A stretch of DNA of 64,000 nt from JAAXHH01 sp965248395 (GTDB taxonomy: Bacteria; JAAXHH01), in NCBI GenBank assembly GCA_965248395.1, contig OZ252103.1, positions 3,472,001 through 3,536,000 on the forward strand. The letters are read 5' to 3'. Below the pieces are notes generated by a model. The model did not search any database and was not told where the DNA came from. It was given only the letters and a program-made list of their open reading frames with translations. The position numbers and the translations under genes are program-made. Below, one piece after another: positions 32,668-42,169 of the stretch (position 1 is its first letter; each line of letters opens with the position of its first letter).

Positions 32668-34887
32668 CTATTCGCTACGCAAGGACTCGATCGGATTGGC
32701 CATGGCGGCCCTCACGGCCTGGTAGCCGACCGTCAACTGGGCGATCGCCATCGCGAGTATGCCTGCCAGGATGAAGGTCGTCCAACTCTGGTCGACGCGG
32801 TAGCTGAAATTACCCAGCCAACTGTCCATCGCGCCAAAAGCGATCGGCCACGCAAAAACATTGGCCACGATCACGAGCCAGACGAATTCGCTGGAAAGTA
32901 GTCGGAACAGGTTCGGAATGGACGCGCCGAGGACCTTGCGGATCCCGATTTCCCGCGTGCGCCTTTCCGCGGTAAAGGAAGCGAGGCCGAAGAGACCCAG
33001 GCAGGCGATGACCACCGCCAGTACGGCGAACGTCCCGAATATGCTGCCGAATCGTTGATCGGCATCGTACAGGCGTGGGAATGTATCGTCAACGAAGGTG
33101 TATTCAAAGGCGAATTCAGGATTCACTTCATTCCAGATGTTCCCGATCACCGCCAGGCCTTCCGCCATGTGTTTGGCATCGATCTTAATTAACGCGTAAC
33201 CGCCTTCGTAATCCGGAAAGAGGATAAGTGGTTCGATGGGTTCATGCATGGACGCGAAATGGAAATCTTCCATCACGCCGACGATCTTACGTAGTTCCCC
33301 ACTTTGCTCCTCGTATCCCTGGCGCAGTTCCCTCAGCCACTCGATGGTCACGCCCACGGCCTCGTTCGCCGAATCAAATCCCAGCCTGGCAGCGGCCGTC
33401 TCGTTTATCACGTACGGACTTTCCTTCACCCGCTGTTTGTAAATCCTGGACTTATCGATGACCGGGACAAAGGTCAACGGCACCGCGACGACCTGGTCCG
33501 TATTGAGCCCCATGTTCCTCGCCCGGATGAAGTCGAGCTGGTTGTAGACCACGCCGGTACATATGATCAGCGCAATCGAAATAACGAACTGGCCGACGAC
33601 CAGCATCCTGCGCATACCGGCGTTTCCGGTGCCCGCGGCCGGCGTGCCTTTCAGGTTCTGTATCGGCGCGAGCCCGGACAGGTAGAGCGCGGGGTAGCTG
33701 CCCGAAATGCACCCTGCGACGATACAGATCACCACCGCGGATCCCAGGACGAACCACACTGTATCTGAATTCAGGGACATGGATTTGCCCGTGATCATGT
33801 TGAACCAGGGCAGACTGAACATCGCGAGAATAAGGGCAAAGCATACCGCCAAACCGCTCATGATGAGTGATTCGCTCAAGAACTGCCCTATCGCCTGCGT
33901 CCGATCGGCGCCGAAGACTTTTCGCAGACCGATTTCCCTGGCCCGGCCAGCGGATCTTGCGGTAGCCAGGTTCATGAAGTTGATGCAGGCGATGATGATG
34001 ATGAATACGGCGATGGCGGTAAACAGGTAGATGTACACGATATCGCTATTCGGGGTCAATTCCCGTTCCAGGTGAGAATGGAGATGTATATCCGTGACCG
34101 GCTGCAGACTGATGGTCAGCGATGACTCGCCGGGTACGTAGCGATCACCCAGGTACTTCTCCACGAAACCGGGCAGCTTGCTTTCCAGTTCGGCTGGATC
34201 GCTTCCCTCCCGAAGCAAGATGTAGCTGTATGACCTGCGCCAGTCCCACTCGTCGATCGACCGGTCCGAATAGGCCTCCTGGATCCTGAACGACGCGAGT
34301 ATGTCGAATCCCAGGTGCGTATTGGAAGGCCGATCCCGCATGATGCCTGACACCTCGAAATGGAAAGTCCCTTCGGCGTCCAGGATCTTCCCCATGGGAT
34401 CTTCATCCCCGAAATACTTGTGGGCAATGGTTTCGGACAACACCACCCTGTTGGTTCCGGACAGCGCCGTGCGGGGATTGCCCGCGACGAGGGGTACATT
34501 GAATATGTTGAAGACCGAAGTATCGGCCAGGTAGAAGGACCGTTCATAGAACCCGTTGTCGCCGTACTTGATCATCCAGGCGTTTCCGGGAGGGATAAAA
34601 CGCACCATGTCTTCCACTTCGGGATAGTCATCGCGCATGAACTTGACCGTGGGTGCCAGGACCTCGGCGGCCCGGATCACCTGGTCCCCCTGCCGTTCTT
34701 CGCTGATCACGCGGTAGACGCGGTCCGCCTTGTCGTGGTACCGGTCATAGCTCAACTCGTCGCGGATATAGAGCAGAATGAGAAGGCAGCACGCGATCCC
34801 GAGCGACAGGCTCATCACGTTGATGAACGAATAGCCCTTCCTGCGGTTCAGGTGGCGTACGGCTATTGTGAAGTAGTTGCTGAACAT
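32668..34887 (-). CDS. MacB/FtsX-type ABC transporter permease (paralogue 2, shortened second periplasmic domain)
   Basis: At 739 residues this is the close relative of the next gene. Start and domain order are the same (MFSNYFTIAVRHLNRRKGYS; AREIGLRKVFGA; TREIGIRKVLGA). About 72 residues are missing: SPYV runs straight into INETAAARLG near 33406-33411, whereas the paralogue has the whole segment from TVSATFTLPG to SGSTVLNEAA between these points. The frame is kept, so the protein may be functional with an altered periplasmic surface, or may be decaying. It is the first gene of the two-gene unit; no ATPase partner lies nearby. Confidence 0.85.
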   Translation of the reverse strand: MFSNYFTIAVRHLNRRKGYSFINVMSLSLGIACCLLILLYIRDELSYDRYHDKADRVYRVISEERQGDQVIRAAEVLAPTVKFMRDDYPEVEDMVRFIPPGNAWMIKYGDNGFYERSFYLADTSVFNIFNVPLVAGNPRTALSGTNRVVLSETIAHKYFGDEDPMGKILDAEGTFHFEVSGIMRDRPSNTHLGFDILASFRIQEAYSDRSIDEWDWRRSYSYILLREGSDPAELESKLPGFVEKYLGDRYVPGESSLTISLQPVTDIHLHSHLERELTPNSDIVYIYLFTAIAVFIIIIACINFMNLATARSAGRAREIGLRKVFGADRTQAIGQFLSESLIMSGLAVCFALILAMFSLPWFNMITGKSMSLNSDTVWFVLGSAVVICIVAGCISGSYPALYLSGLAPIQNLKGTPAAGTGNAGMRRMLVVGQFVISIALIICTGVVYNQLDFIRARNMGLNTDQVVAVPLTFVPVIDKSRIYKQRVKESPYVINETAAARLGFDSANEAVGVTIEWLRELRQGYEEQSGELRKIVGVMEDFHFASMHEPIEPLILFPDYEGGYALIKIDAKHMAEGLAVIGNIWNEVNPEFAFEYTFVDDTFPRLYDADQRFGSIFGTFAVLAVVIACLGLFGLASFTAERRTREIGIRKVLGASIPNLFRLLSSEFVWLVIVANVFAWPIAFGAMDSWLGNFSYRVDQSWTTFILAGILAMAIAQLTVGYQAVRAAMANPIESLRSE

Positions 34888-35036
34888 TAACCCCTCTACG
34901 CCGGTTTACGGGTCAGGTTCACAAAGTAGGGTTTCATATCAGGATGGCTGCGTTAAAGGATCTGGTGTCTCCCAGAATGGGATGCACAGCATCGGTCGAT
35001 TGTAAAGTGGATGATCGGACTGGGTTGTAACGACAC

Positions 35037-35480
35037 CTAGTCGCCGGTAGCAGGCTCGATATAGTGCGGCGCCGTCCAATCGGAACACCAGTTGGCTGGT
35101 ACCTGGTCGAGTCCGGGGATGGAGTAACAGGCCCGGAGTTGGAATACATACTTGGTGTCCACTCTAATATCCCCAATATCCAGAAACTCGGCAGTTTCGC
35201 TGTGGAAAAAGAAGTCTCGGTAAACCTTCCACCCGGTTCGACCGTCGTCGTCAATACGCAACTCGTATCGTATCGGGAAGTTGAAACTGTCCGGGTAGCC
35301 TTCCGGGTAGTTCACAAACACGAATGTCGACACTCGGTTGGCTTGTAACTCATAGGACGGAACGGGCGGGGCTTCCGGTCCGTCATCCGAATTCGAAGGG
35401 CTGGAACAACCCACCATCAACATGGAGGCGCACAGGACAGCAACGTAGAAATGGTATGGCCACCTTGATGGACTAATCAC
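35037..35480 (-). CDS. Hypothetical lipoprotein with a fibronectin-like beta domain
   Basis: A 147-residue product from GTG 35480, chosen because GGAGGAG lies four bases upstream; an ATG at 35522 would add 14 residues. A short signal peptide ends in the lipobox LMVGC, so the protein should be lipid-anchored and outside the inner membrane. After a linker (SSPSNSDDGPEAPPVPS) come alternating beta strands (RVSTFVFVNY, then YELRIDDDGRTGW, and KYVFQLRACYS), compatible with an Ig/FN3-like fold. No family is recognised. It lies between the permease pair and rarA and is not in an operon. Confidence 0.62.
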   Translation of the reverse strand: MISPSRWPYHFYVAVLCASMLMVGCSSPSNSDDGPEAPPVPSYELQANRVSTFVFVNYPEGYPDSFNFPIRYELRIDDDGRTGWKVYRDFFFHSETAEFLDIGDIRVDTKYVFQLRACYSIPGLDQVPANWCSDWTAPHYIEPATGD

Positions 35481-35628
35481 GGTACTCCTCCAATCCCAGT
35501 AGTATTCTCTATAGCATGTCATATAAAGGGGGTTATATTCCTAGGTATTCTTTCCAACGCTACTTCTAACGTAATATCCACAAGGGATTCGCCCTACCCG
35601 TTTCTTACTAACCCGGCAGTAATTCGCC

Positions 35629-36963
35629 ATGACCGATCTCTTCTCCGAACAGGCCGAGCGTCTGCTGCGGCAGGAAGCGCCGCTGGCGGCCCGCATGCGG
35701 CCGGACACGCTGGAAGGCTTCCTGGGTCAGCAGGGACTGGTCGGCCAGGGGCGCCTGCTTCACGAGGCCATTGAACGGGACACCCCCTTTTCCATGATCC
35801 TCTGGGGGCCGCCGGGCTCGGGAAAGACCACGCTCGCCTTCATCATCGCCCGCGCCACGGATTCCCATTTCGTCCCGTTGAGCGCCGTGAACGCCGGCGT
35901 GAAGGATCTGCACAGGGCGGCTTCCGACGCCCGCGACCTACTGGGCATGCACCGCCGCCGCACTATCCTTTTCATAGACGAGATCCATCGTTTCAATAAG
36001 TCGCAACAGGACGCGGTGCTTCCGACCGTAGAGAACGGAACGCTTACCCTCATCGGGGCGACGACGGAAAACCCGTCCTTTGAGGTTAACGCCGCCCTGC
36101 TGTCCCGCTGCCGGGTACTGCGGCTGGAAGCCCTTTCGGAAGACGATCTGGCAGATATCGTGCGGCGGGCGCTGGACGACGACGAGCGGGGCCTGGGCGG
36201 CCGGGGTATCCTGATGGAAGGGCAGGCGGTCGCCTACCTGGCCTCCGTGGCGGGCGGTGACGCGCGCGTGGCGCTCAACACCCTAGAGGTGGCGGCCATG
36301 ACCACGCCGCGCGACGATGGGGACCGTATACAGCTTACCGAAAAGGAGATCGACGAGGCCCTTCAACACCGCGCCCCGCAATACGATAAGGGCGGCGACT
36401 GGCACTACGACGCCATTTCCGCCCTGCACAAGAGCGTGCGGGACTCCGATCCGGACGGCGCGCTGTACTGGCTCGCCCGGATGCTCATCGCCGGGGACGA
36501 CCCCCTGTACATCGCCCGGCGGATCATCCGCATGTCGGTGGAAGACATCGGCCTGGCCGACCCCTTTGCCTTGACGCTGACCACATCGGCCCAGCAGGCG
36601 GTACATTTCATGGGTCAGCCCGAGGGCGACCTCGCCCTCGCCCACGCGGTGGTCTACCTGGCTACCGCGCCCAAGAGCAACGCGGTCTATTCGGCGTTTT
36701 CAAAGGCGCGGCAGGACGCGGAAAATACCCGCAACGAACCCATTCCGTTGCACCTGCGGAACGCTCCAACCCGTCTGATGAAGGAAATGGTCCACGGCAA
36801 GGGGTACCGGTACGCCCACGATTACGATGGAGCCGCCGTGGACCAGGAGCATCTGCCGGAAATCATCCGGGGTCACCGGTATTACGAACCCACCGACCGG
36901 GGCCGCGAGGAGAAAATCCGCGTATGGATGGAGAAGATGGGTAAGATCAGGGATGGGGGTTGA
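35629..36963 (+). CDS. rarA: Replication-associated recombination protein A (MgsA/WRNIP1-type AAA+ ATPase)
   Basis: A 444-residue clamp-loader-like ATPase that acts at stalled replication forks. GPPGSGKT (about residues 60-67) is Walker A, ILFIDEIHRFNKSQQD (113-128) is Walker B with the family-specific extension, and ATTENPSFEVNAALLSRC holds sensor 1 and the arginine finger. The C-terminal region (DWHYDAISALHKSVRDSD, then MSVEDIGLADP) is typical of RarA. Length matches the family. It is monocistronic, cytosolic, and downstream lies a tandem-repeat region. Confidence 0.95.
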   Translation: MTDLFSEQAERLLRQEAPLAARMRPDTLEGFLGQQGLVGQGRLLHEAIERDTPFSMILWGPPGSGKTTLAFIIARATDSHFVPLSAVNAGVKDLHRAASDARDLLGMHRRRTILFIDEIHRFNKSQQDAVLPTVENGTLTLIGATTENPSFEVNAALLSRCRVLRLEALSEDDLADIVRRALDDDERGLGGRGILMEGQAVAYLASVAGGDARVALNTLEVAAMTTPRDDGDRIQLTEKEIDEALQHRAPQYDKGGDWHYDAISALHKSVRDSDPDGALYWLARMLIAGDDPLYIARRIIRMSVEDIGLADPFALTLTTSAQQAVHFMGQPEGDLALAHAVVYLATAPKSNAVYSAFSKARQDAENTRNEPIPLHLRNAPTRLMKEMVHGKGYRYAHDYDGAAVDQEHLPEIIRGHRYYEPTDRGREEKIRVWMEKMGKIRDGG

Positions 36964-36979
36964 TCTACGCGTGTTGCGG

Positions 36980-37082
36980 GTGGATCGACCTGCACGCTAA
37001 ACGTGGACTGATCGACGTGCGCTGCGAGTCGATCTTGTAGCACCGAGTCGATTTTACAGTATCGAATCAATCTTGTAGCACC
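36980..37082. repeat. Tandem repeats: two 23-bp units followed by three 19-bp units
   Basis: GTGGA-initial units start at 36980 and 37003 (23 bp apart). Then units at 37026, 37045 and 37064 keep exact 19-bp phase: GAGTCGATCTTGTAGCACC, GAGTCGATTTTACAGTATC and GAATCAATCTTGTAGCACC. All share a TCGAT-like core. They occupy the gap after rarA. Confidence 0.75.
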
Positions 37083-37137
37083 GTTCTGGGGTACCACGTG
37101 CGATGCGCACAGCGCGAATTGAAACAGCCGTCCCCCG

Positions 37138-37713
37138 TTACCCTATCGCCTCTCGGTAGCAGTAGTCGAACAGCATTTCCCACTCGCGCTGCTGGATGCT
37201 CCGGCAGAGATCCCCGGCGGGTCCGCCGCCCACGTTGGCAGTTTCGCACAGGTCGATGAAGGCGTTTGGATCCCAGGAGGTCTGCGTTGTCAGGAACGCG
37301 GCCTCGTCGGGCAGGTCTTCTGCGGCGGAAGCAATCGCGGCCGCTTCGTCACTCAACGCAGGGTAGATGGCGTGGTCACCGACACGGCCGAACCAGTGCT
37401 TTCCATTGGGATAGTCCGGTTCGCGGCGGTGCATGGTTCCGTGCCAGTAACTGCCGGTGGGCGTGGTGATCTGCTGGCTGAGGGTGTGGGACGTGACCAG
37501 GAAATCGTGGTACAGCCACAGACCTGACACGCATCCCTCGGCCATATTCCGGTCCCGGATGGCGTTCGGCGCGAAGGCCTGATCCAGGTCCAGCGCTTCC
37601 AGGCCGGCCCTGGCCGAACTGTTCTCCTCGCCCGGGCCAAGGGGCATGATGCGTGGCGTCTCGATCAGGTCCGCGAATGCGGGGCCGTAAGCGCTGGCGT
37701 CAAAGGCAGGCAT
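37138..37713 (-). CDS. Hypothetical protein, about 191 residues
   Basis: I do not recognise the family. The protein begins MPAFDASAYGPAFADLIET, has several conserved-looking segments (SGLWLYHDFLVTSHTLSQQ, then GSYWHGTMHRREPDYPNG, and WFGRVGDHAIYP), and a C-terminal helix pair ending REWEMLFDYCYREA. Two histidines in WHGTMHRRE could bind metal. There is no signal peptide. Good codon-like composition and strand bias support a real gene. It lies 61 bp after larE on the same strand, so the two may be one transcript. Confidence 0.6.
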   Translation of the reverse strand: MPAFDASAYGPAFADLIETPRIMPLGPGEENSSARAGLEALDLDQAFAPNAIRDRNMAEGCVSGLWLYHDFLVTSHTLSQQITTPTGSYWHGTMHRREPDYPNGKHWFGRVGDHAIYPALSDEAAAIASAAEDLPDEAAFLTTQTSWDPNAFIDLCETANVGGGPAGDLCRSIQQREWEMLFDYCYREAIG

Positions 37714-37774
37714 GGTCGTTCCTTTCGTGGTTACGGGCTGAGACCCAGGTCCGGCGTGAGACTCGGGACCGGTT

Positions 37775-38626
37775 TTATTGCAGTATTTCCGGGGACTTCA
37801 TTTTCCGGTTTTTGAGCACCTCGTTCATACTCCCGGTGCGGTATCCTTCCAGGTCGAGCGTGACGTAGGCGTAACCGATTTCCTTGAGATATGCCGCGAT
37901 CTCGTCGTGGTGTTTAATGACGGTCGCGAGATCCCCCGGCTCCGTCTCGATCCGTGCCATGTTCCCGTGATGGCGCACTCTGAACTGCCGGAGGCCCAGG
38001 CCACGGATGAAGGCTTCTGCCTTCCCGACCTGTTCGAGGGCTTCGATCGTGATGGGATCGCCATAGGGAAAGCGCGACGAAAGGCACGCCAGGGATGGCT
38101 TGTCCGCGGTGGAAAGCCCCAACCGCCCGGACAGCGCGCGGACGTCGGCCTTGGTAAACCCGGCGTCCTTCAACGGACTGCGCACGCCGTGTTCCCGGAT
38201 CGCGAGCATACCGGGGCGGAAGTCGCTGACATCGTCCACAATGCTGCCTTCGCAGATCTGAGCGGCTTCTTCCTCCAGGGCGATCTCCTTCAGCCGGGTG
38301 TACAGTTCATTCCGGCAGAAATAGCACCTGCGCGGGTTGTTCTGCATGTACTCCGCGTTGTGGATTTCCTCCGTGTCCACGTAGCGGTGCCGGGCGCCCA
38401 TCCATTCCGCCAGTTCGGCGGCTTCGTTCTTCTCCTCTTCCGGAAGCGACTCGGAAACGCCGGTTACGCCGAGGGCGCGGTCCTCCAGCACGTCGGTGGC
38501 CACCTTGAGCAGCAGCGTGCTGTCCACGCCCGCGGAGAAAGCGACCAAAACGCTGCCCATGGCGCGCAGATCTTCCCGGAGCGACCGGTACTTTTCGTCC
38601 AGCGTGGATGTATCGTTCCGATTCAC
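37775..38626 (-). CDS. larE: LarE-type ATP-dependent sacrificial sulfur transferase
   Basis: The 283-residue protein has the PP-loop SAGVDS (residues 31-36) of N-type ATP pyrophosphatases and the LarE pattern: PRRCYFCRNELY with Cys101 and Cys104, and ACLSSRFPYG with Cys181. LarE supplies sulfur to the nickel-pincer nucleotide cofactor of lactate racemase and related enzymes; in Lactobacillus the Cys at the third site is consumed, while other LarEs hold a [4Fe-4S] cluster on three cysteines. With three such cysteines here, a cluster-using type is plausible but unproven. larB, larC and larA are not in this window. It is divergent from trpS. Confidence 0.88.
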   Translation of the reverse strand: MNRNDTSTLDEKYRSLREDLRAMGSVLVAFSAGVDSTLLLKVATDVLEDRALGVTGVSESLPEEEKNEAAELAEWMGARHRYVDTEEIHNAEYMQNNPRRCYFCRNELYTRLKEIALEEEAAQICEGSIVDDVSDFRPGMLAIREHGVRSPLKDAGFTKADVRALSGRLGLSTADKPSLACLSSRFPYGDPITIEALEQVGKAEAFIRGLGLRQFRVRHHGNMARIETEPGDLATVIKHHDEIAAYLKEIGYAYVTLDLEGYRTGSMNEVLKNRKMKSPEILQ

Positions 38627-38881
38627 GTCCCTTGCCCCCTGGAGAAACCCCGTCCTTTACCGAGTTAAAACAACCTTTGTAATCGATGGAATCGCCGTCA
38701 CGGCTCTGTTTCGGAAACTGAACTCCCGCCATGATTTCGCTTGACAGAAGCGGGTGTCCCACCGCTTTTTAACACGTCTGTTTTTGATTGAAACAAGATA
38801 CGGTGAACACGCCGTAATGACAACGGTTTTTTGTAGCGAGGCGCCGTGAACGCGGGACCTCGAAGGAGCGAGATCAGGGAT

Positions 38882-39925
38882 ATGAACGGGGATGAACGGA
38901 CCCAGTCAACTGCCACGGCGAAAGACGGAACGGCGGGGGCTTCTGAAGAACCGACCAGGTTGTACAGCGGCATCCAGCCCACCGGTGACATCCACATCGG
39001 GAATTACCTCGGCGCCGTAAACAACTGGGCCAAGCTGATCCAGCGGTACGACTGCATCTACTGCGTCGTGGATTACCACGCGATAACCATCGAGTACGAT
39101 CCGGATTCCATGCGGGATGCCGTGCTGGATACCGCCACGATGGGCATTGCCTGCGGCCTCGATCCTGATCGCTGTACACTATTCGTGCAGTCCCACGTAA
39201 CCGAAACGCTGGAACTCGCCTGGGTGTTCAGTACCGTTACCGCGCTGGGCGCCCTGGAACGCATGACGCAGTTCAAGGACAAGGCCGCCCTGCACAAGCA
39301 GAACATCAACGCGGGCCTGTTCACCTACCCCGTGCTCCAGGCCGCGGACATCCTGGGCGTCAAGGCGGACGGCGTGCCGGTGGGAGACGATCAGTCCCAG
39401 CACCTGGAACTGACGCGCGAAATTGCCCGCCGGTTCAACCATCTGTACGGGCCGGTATTCCCGGAAGCCAGGACCCTGTACAGTCCCGCTCCCCGCATCA
39501 TGGGACTGGACGGCCAGTCCAAGATGAGCAAGAGCCAGGGGAACTACATCGCGATGAAGGACAGCAGCGACACGGTTAAAAAGAAGCTCAGCACCGCCTT
39601 CACCGACCCGAACCGGCTGCGAAGATCCGATCCCGGGAATCCGGACATCTGCAACATCTTCACGCTGCACAAGTCCTTCTCGAGTCCTGACGAGGTCGCG
39701 ACCATCGATACCGAGTGCCGAAGCGCGGGCATCGGCTGCGTCGACTGCAAGAAGAAACTGGGCGACAACATGGAAGCCACGATGACGCCGGTCCAGGACA
39801 AGTACCAAGACCTGACCCGACGGCCCGACGACGTGCGGGACGCCCTCGCCGCGGGTGCCGGCAGGGTAAGGGCGCTTACGGAAGAAACCATGACGGAAGT
39901 ACGTCAGAACCTGGGACTGCGTTAG
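38882..39925 (+). CDS. trpS: Tryptophanyl-tRNA synthetase
   Basis: A 347-residue class I synthetase charging tRNA-Trp. SGIQPTGDIHIGNYLGA holds the HIGH-type motif (HIGN, 38-41), and GLDGQSKMSKSQGNYI holds KMSKS (214-218). Family-typical GDDQSQHLELTREIARRFN is present. ATG 38882 gives a 23-residue lead before the conserved core; GTG 38846 would lengthen the lead to 35 residues, and neither has a perfect ribosome site, so the start is uncertain by 12 codons. It is cytosolic and divergent from larE. Confidence 0.95.
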   Translation: MNGDERTQSTATAKDGTAGASEEPTRLYSGIQPTGDIHIGNYLGAVNNWAKLIQRYDCIYCVVDYHAITIEYDPDSMRDAVLDTATMGIACGLDPDRCTLFVQSHVTETLELAWVFSTVTALGALERMTQFKDKAALHKQNINAGLFTYPVLQAADILGVKADGVPVGDDQSQHLELTREIARRFNHLYGPVFPEARTLYSPAPRIMGLDGQSKMSKSQGNYIAMKDSSDTVKKKLSTAFTDPNRLRRSDPGNPDICNIFTLHKSFSSPDEVATIDTECRSAGIGCVDCKKKLGDNMEATMTPVQDKYQDLTRRPDDVRDALAAGAGRVRALTEETMTEVRQNLGLR

Positions 39926-40087
39926 ACCGGAATCAACGCGAGGCGGCATCCTTTGCCACGGTCGGTCGAACAGTCTAGCGGAAGAGATACACTATAACGC
40001 CATGTTTCTACACTGGATGGAACCTCCAGACATTCGCCGCGTCTATTACAACGGTGTTTATATCCTCAGCAAGTAATGGTGTGAATA

Positions 40088-40130
40088 ACCCCATGAAGGT
40101 GCGTAGTACCCCGTGAAGGCACACTGTACC
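40088..40130. repeat. Two 20-bp tandem units upstream of the TonB-like gene
   Basis: ACCCCATGAAGG at 40088 recurs as ACCCCGTGAAGG at 40108, and ACC begins again at 40128, all in 20-bp phase. Each unit contains an ATG- or GTG-type start-like core, as in the array at 57239. Confidence 0.45.
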
Positions 40131-40195
40131 AGATTGGTTCGCGTGCCGGCCCGCGGTCTGTACGCCCGCTTGTAATCCTATCCTAAGAATCATGC

Positions 40196-41335
40196 ATGGA
40201 TATTTACTCAAAAGATTATACCCACCATTCGCGTCCCCTGGGACGGACCGTTTCCTTTCGCCGCAATACGACCAAGTACCTCCTGATCGCCTTCGTAGTC
40301 GCCGGACTTCTCCATAGCGTTTCCCTGTTGGTCCTCCTATCCACCGGCATGCTGGAAGACAAGGACATGATCGAACTCACGCTCGCACCCTTCGAGCGGC
40401 TGGAGCAGTTCGAGAAAGCCTACATGGAAATGCAGAACCCGCCAACCCTGGTCGACGTGCCGGAAGAGGCCCGCGTTGAGGAACCGCCAGACGATCCGGA
40501 AGCTGACGTGGCCGACAAGAACGCCGTCGCAAGAGATTTACTGGAGGATACCGAGTTGCCGGAGGGACCGGCTTTTTCCGAGGGCGACCTGGAGATCAGG
40601 ACGATGGAGGAAATGGATGAAGAGGACGAGCAGCAGCACGATCCCTTCGCCGGCGGCGCCCCGCTCACGCCCCGGCAGGGAGGCATCGAGGATTTCGAGG
40701 AGTTGGAAGATCCACCCCTGTGGACATCGGACCTGATCATCCGGCCCGAGTACCGCGGCACGGGCGGCGAAGAAGGACGAGGCGAAGGCGGGGTGGAAGG
40801 CGATGCGATTGCTTCGACGCCCCGGCCAACCGGCCCGGACGCGCCGGTGTACATTCCCCAGGACGATCTGAACGAACTGGCGCAGATGCGCCGCGAACCC
40901 ACTTATCAACGGCACCGGCGGTTCGGTTTTGGCTTCGGAAACACCGGTCCACGGGTACCCCGGACGGATAACCGCCATACTTCGGTAAAGGACTATGGTG
41001 ATTTCTCGATCAGCACCTATGCCTGGGACTACGCGCCTTACCTGTACATCCTGCGCGAACGGGTTCGCCGGCGCTGGTTCGCCCCGGAGGCTTTTAATCT
41101 CGGCTTGGTAAGCGGGCGGGTCATCATTCGTTTCAAGATCATGCCCGACGGCGCCCTGCGCGACCTCGAGGTCCTTTCCTACCGGGAAAATGACATACCC
41201 TACCAGTCCCTCGTATCGTCAAGCCGCAACGCCATCGTTTCCTCCAGCCCCTTTCCGCCGCTCCCCAAGGATTTCCTTCATCCGTTTCTTGAAATCACCG
41301 GCACCTTCTATTACCAGATTCTGCGCGCGAGGTAG
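40196..41335 (+). CDS. TonB-like protein (energy transducer C-terminal domain)
   Basis: A 379-residue protein with one N-terminal membrane helix (about residues 28-50), then a long acidic, proline-rich linker (about 60-250, rich in Glu and Asp: EEPPDDPEADVAD, then MEEMDEEDEQQHDPF), and a C-terminal TonB domain (RERVRRRWFAPEAFN, then VSGRVIIRFKIMPDGALRDLEVLS). TonB links the proton-motive force to outer-membrane transporters; TonB-like adaptors also serve secretion or gliding. No exbB or exbD lies nearby, so the exact system is unknown. The linker is unusually acidic compared with the usual Pro-Lys type. Confidence 0.8.
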   Translation: MDIYSKDYTHHSRPLGRTVSFRRNTTKYLLIAFVVAGLLHSVSLLVLLSTGMLEDKDMIELTLAPFERLEQFEKAYMEMQNPPTLVDVPEEARVEEPPDDPEADVADKNAVARDLLEDTELPEGPAFSEGDLEIRTMEEMDEEDEQQHDPFAGGAPLTPRQGGIEDFEELEDPPLWTSDLIIRPEYRGTGGEEGRGEGGVEGDAIASTPRPTGPDAPVYIPQDDLNELAQMRREPTYQRHRRFGFGFGNTGPRVPRTDNRHTSVKDYGDFSISTYAWDYAPYLYILRERVRRRWFAPEAFNLGLVSGRVIIRFKIMPDGALRDLEVLSYRENDIPYQSLVSSSRNAIVSSSPFPPLPKDFLHPFLEITGTFYYQILRAR

Positions 41336-41444
41336 GTACGGATGTGTTAGGCGTCCGGCCACGCAACGCGATTACGATATAGGCGTGGGCTAAGTATGGA
41401 CATGTTGTATCGACCGATAAAATTTAGTATAAACCATTGTTAAT

Positions 41445-42169
41445 ATGGAGCATAGTTCGTTGATAGAACGATTGGGACAACTGGTGGATTCGAAGGGATT
41501 CCAGCATACTGTCCTTGGGGTCATTACGGCGGCTGCCGCGCTGGTGGGGCTCGAAACTTCGCGGGACCTCGTGGCCCGGTACGGCTGGTGACCGCGGTGC
41601 CGAAACTGCAACTGCTGGTCAATTCGCTGCTCAAATCGATCACATCGTTGGGATATGTCGGTCTGCTGTTAGGCGTGCTGTTCTACGTCTAAGCCGTACT
41701 CGGCGTCTACCTCTTTCGCGGCAACGACCCTGTGCATTTCCAGGACCTGTCGTCCGCGTTGCTGACGCTCTTTCGGGTGGTGACCCTGGAGGACTGGACG
41801 GACGTGATGTACATCCAGATGTACGGCAGCGATGCCTATCCGGGCTACGCCGACTTCGCACAGGCCCATCTCCGCGAAGCGTCTCGGGCGTTTCCGTTCC
41901 TCGGCGCCGCCTTCTTCGTTTCCTTTGTCATGGTCGGCACCATGATTATGCTGAACCTCTTCATCGGGGTAATCATCAACTCCATGGCGGAGGCCCAGGC
42001 CGATCGGGAATCAGAAGACAGGCGACGGCATCTTGAACGGGATGGACGGATCAGCGTGGGGGATGAAATCGGGTTGATCGAGGAAGAAATACAGATACTC
42101 TCGAGGCGGCTTAAATCCCTGCGTAAGCGGACGGATGATCAGACCTGCTCTCCGCCGTCCGGACCATAG
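41445..42169 (+). pseudogene. Voltage-gated-type ion channel (Ion_trans), decayed
   Basis: The first frame from ATG 41445 (LIERLGQLVDSKGFQHTVLG, the S1 region) runs to TGA 41589-41591. From 41582 another frame continues with RLVTAVPKLQLLVNSLL, which belongs to the end of the S4 voltage sensor, so the S2-S4 part has been deleted. That frame meets TAA at 41690-41692 within FYV-AVLGVYLFR and then runs on through the pore and S6 (LFRVVTLEDWTDVMYIQMYG, then MLNLFIGVIINSMAEAQ) with a coiled tail. Family members are bacterial sodium channels of about 260-280 residues. With a deletion, frameshift and stop, no channel can be made. Confidence 0.8.
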
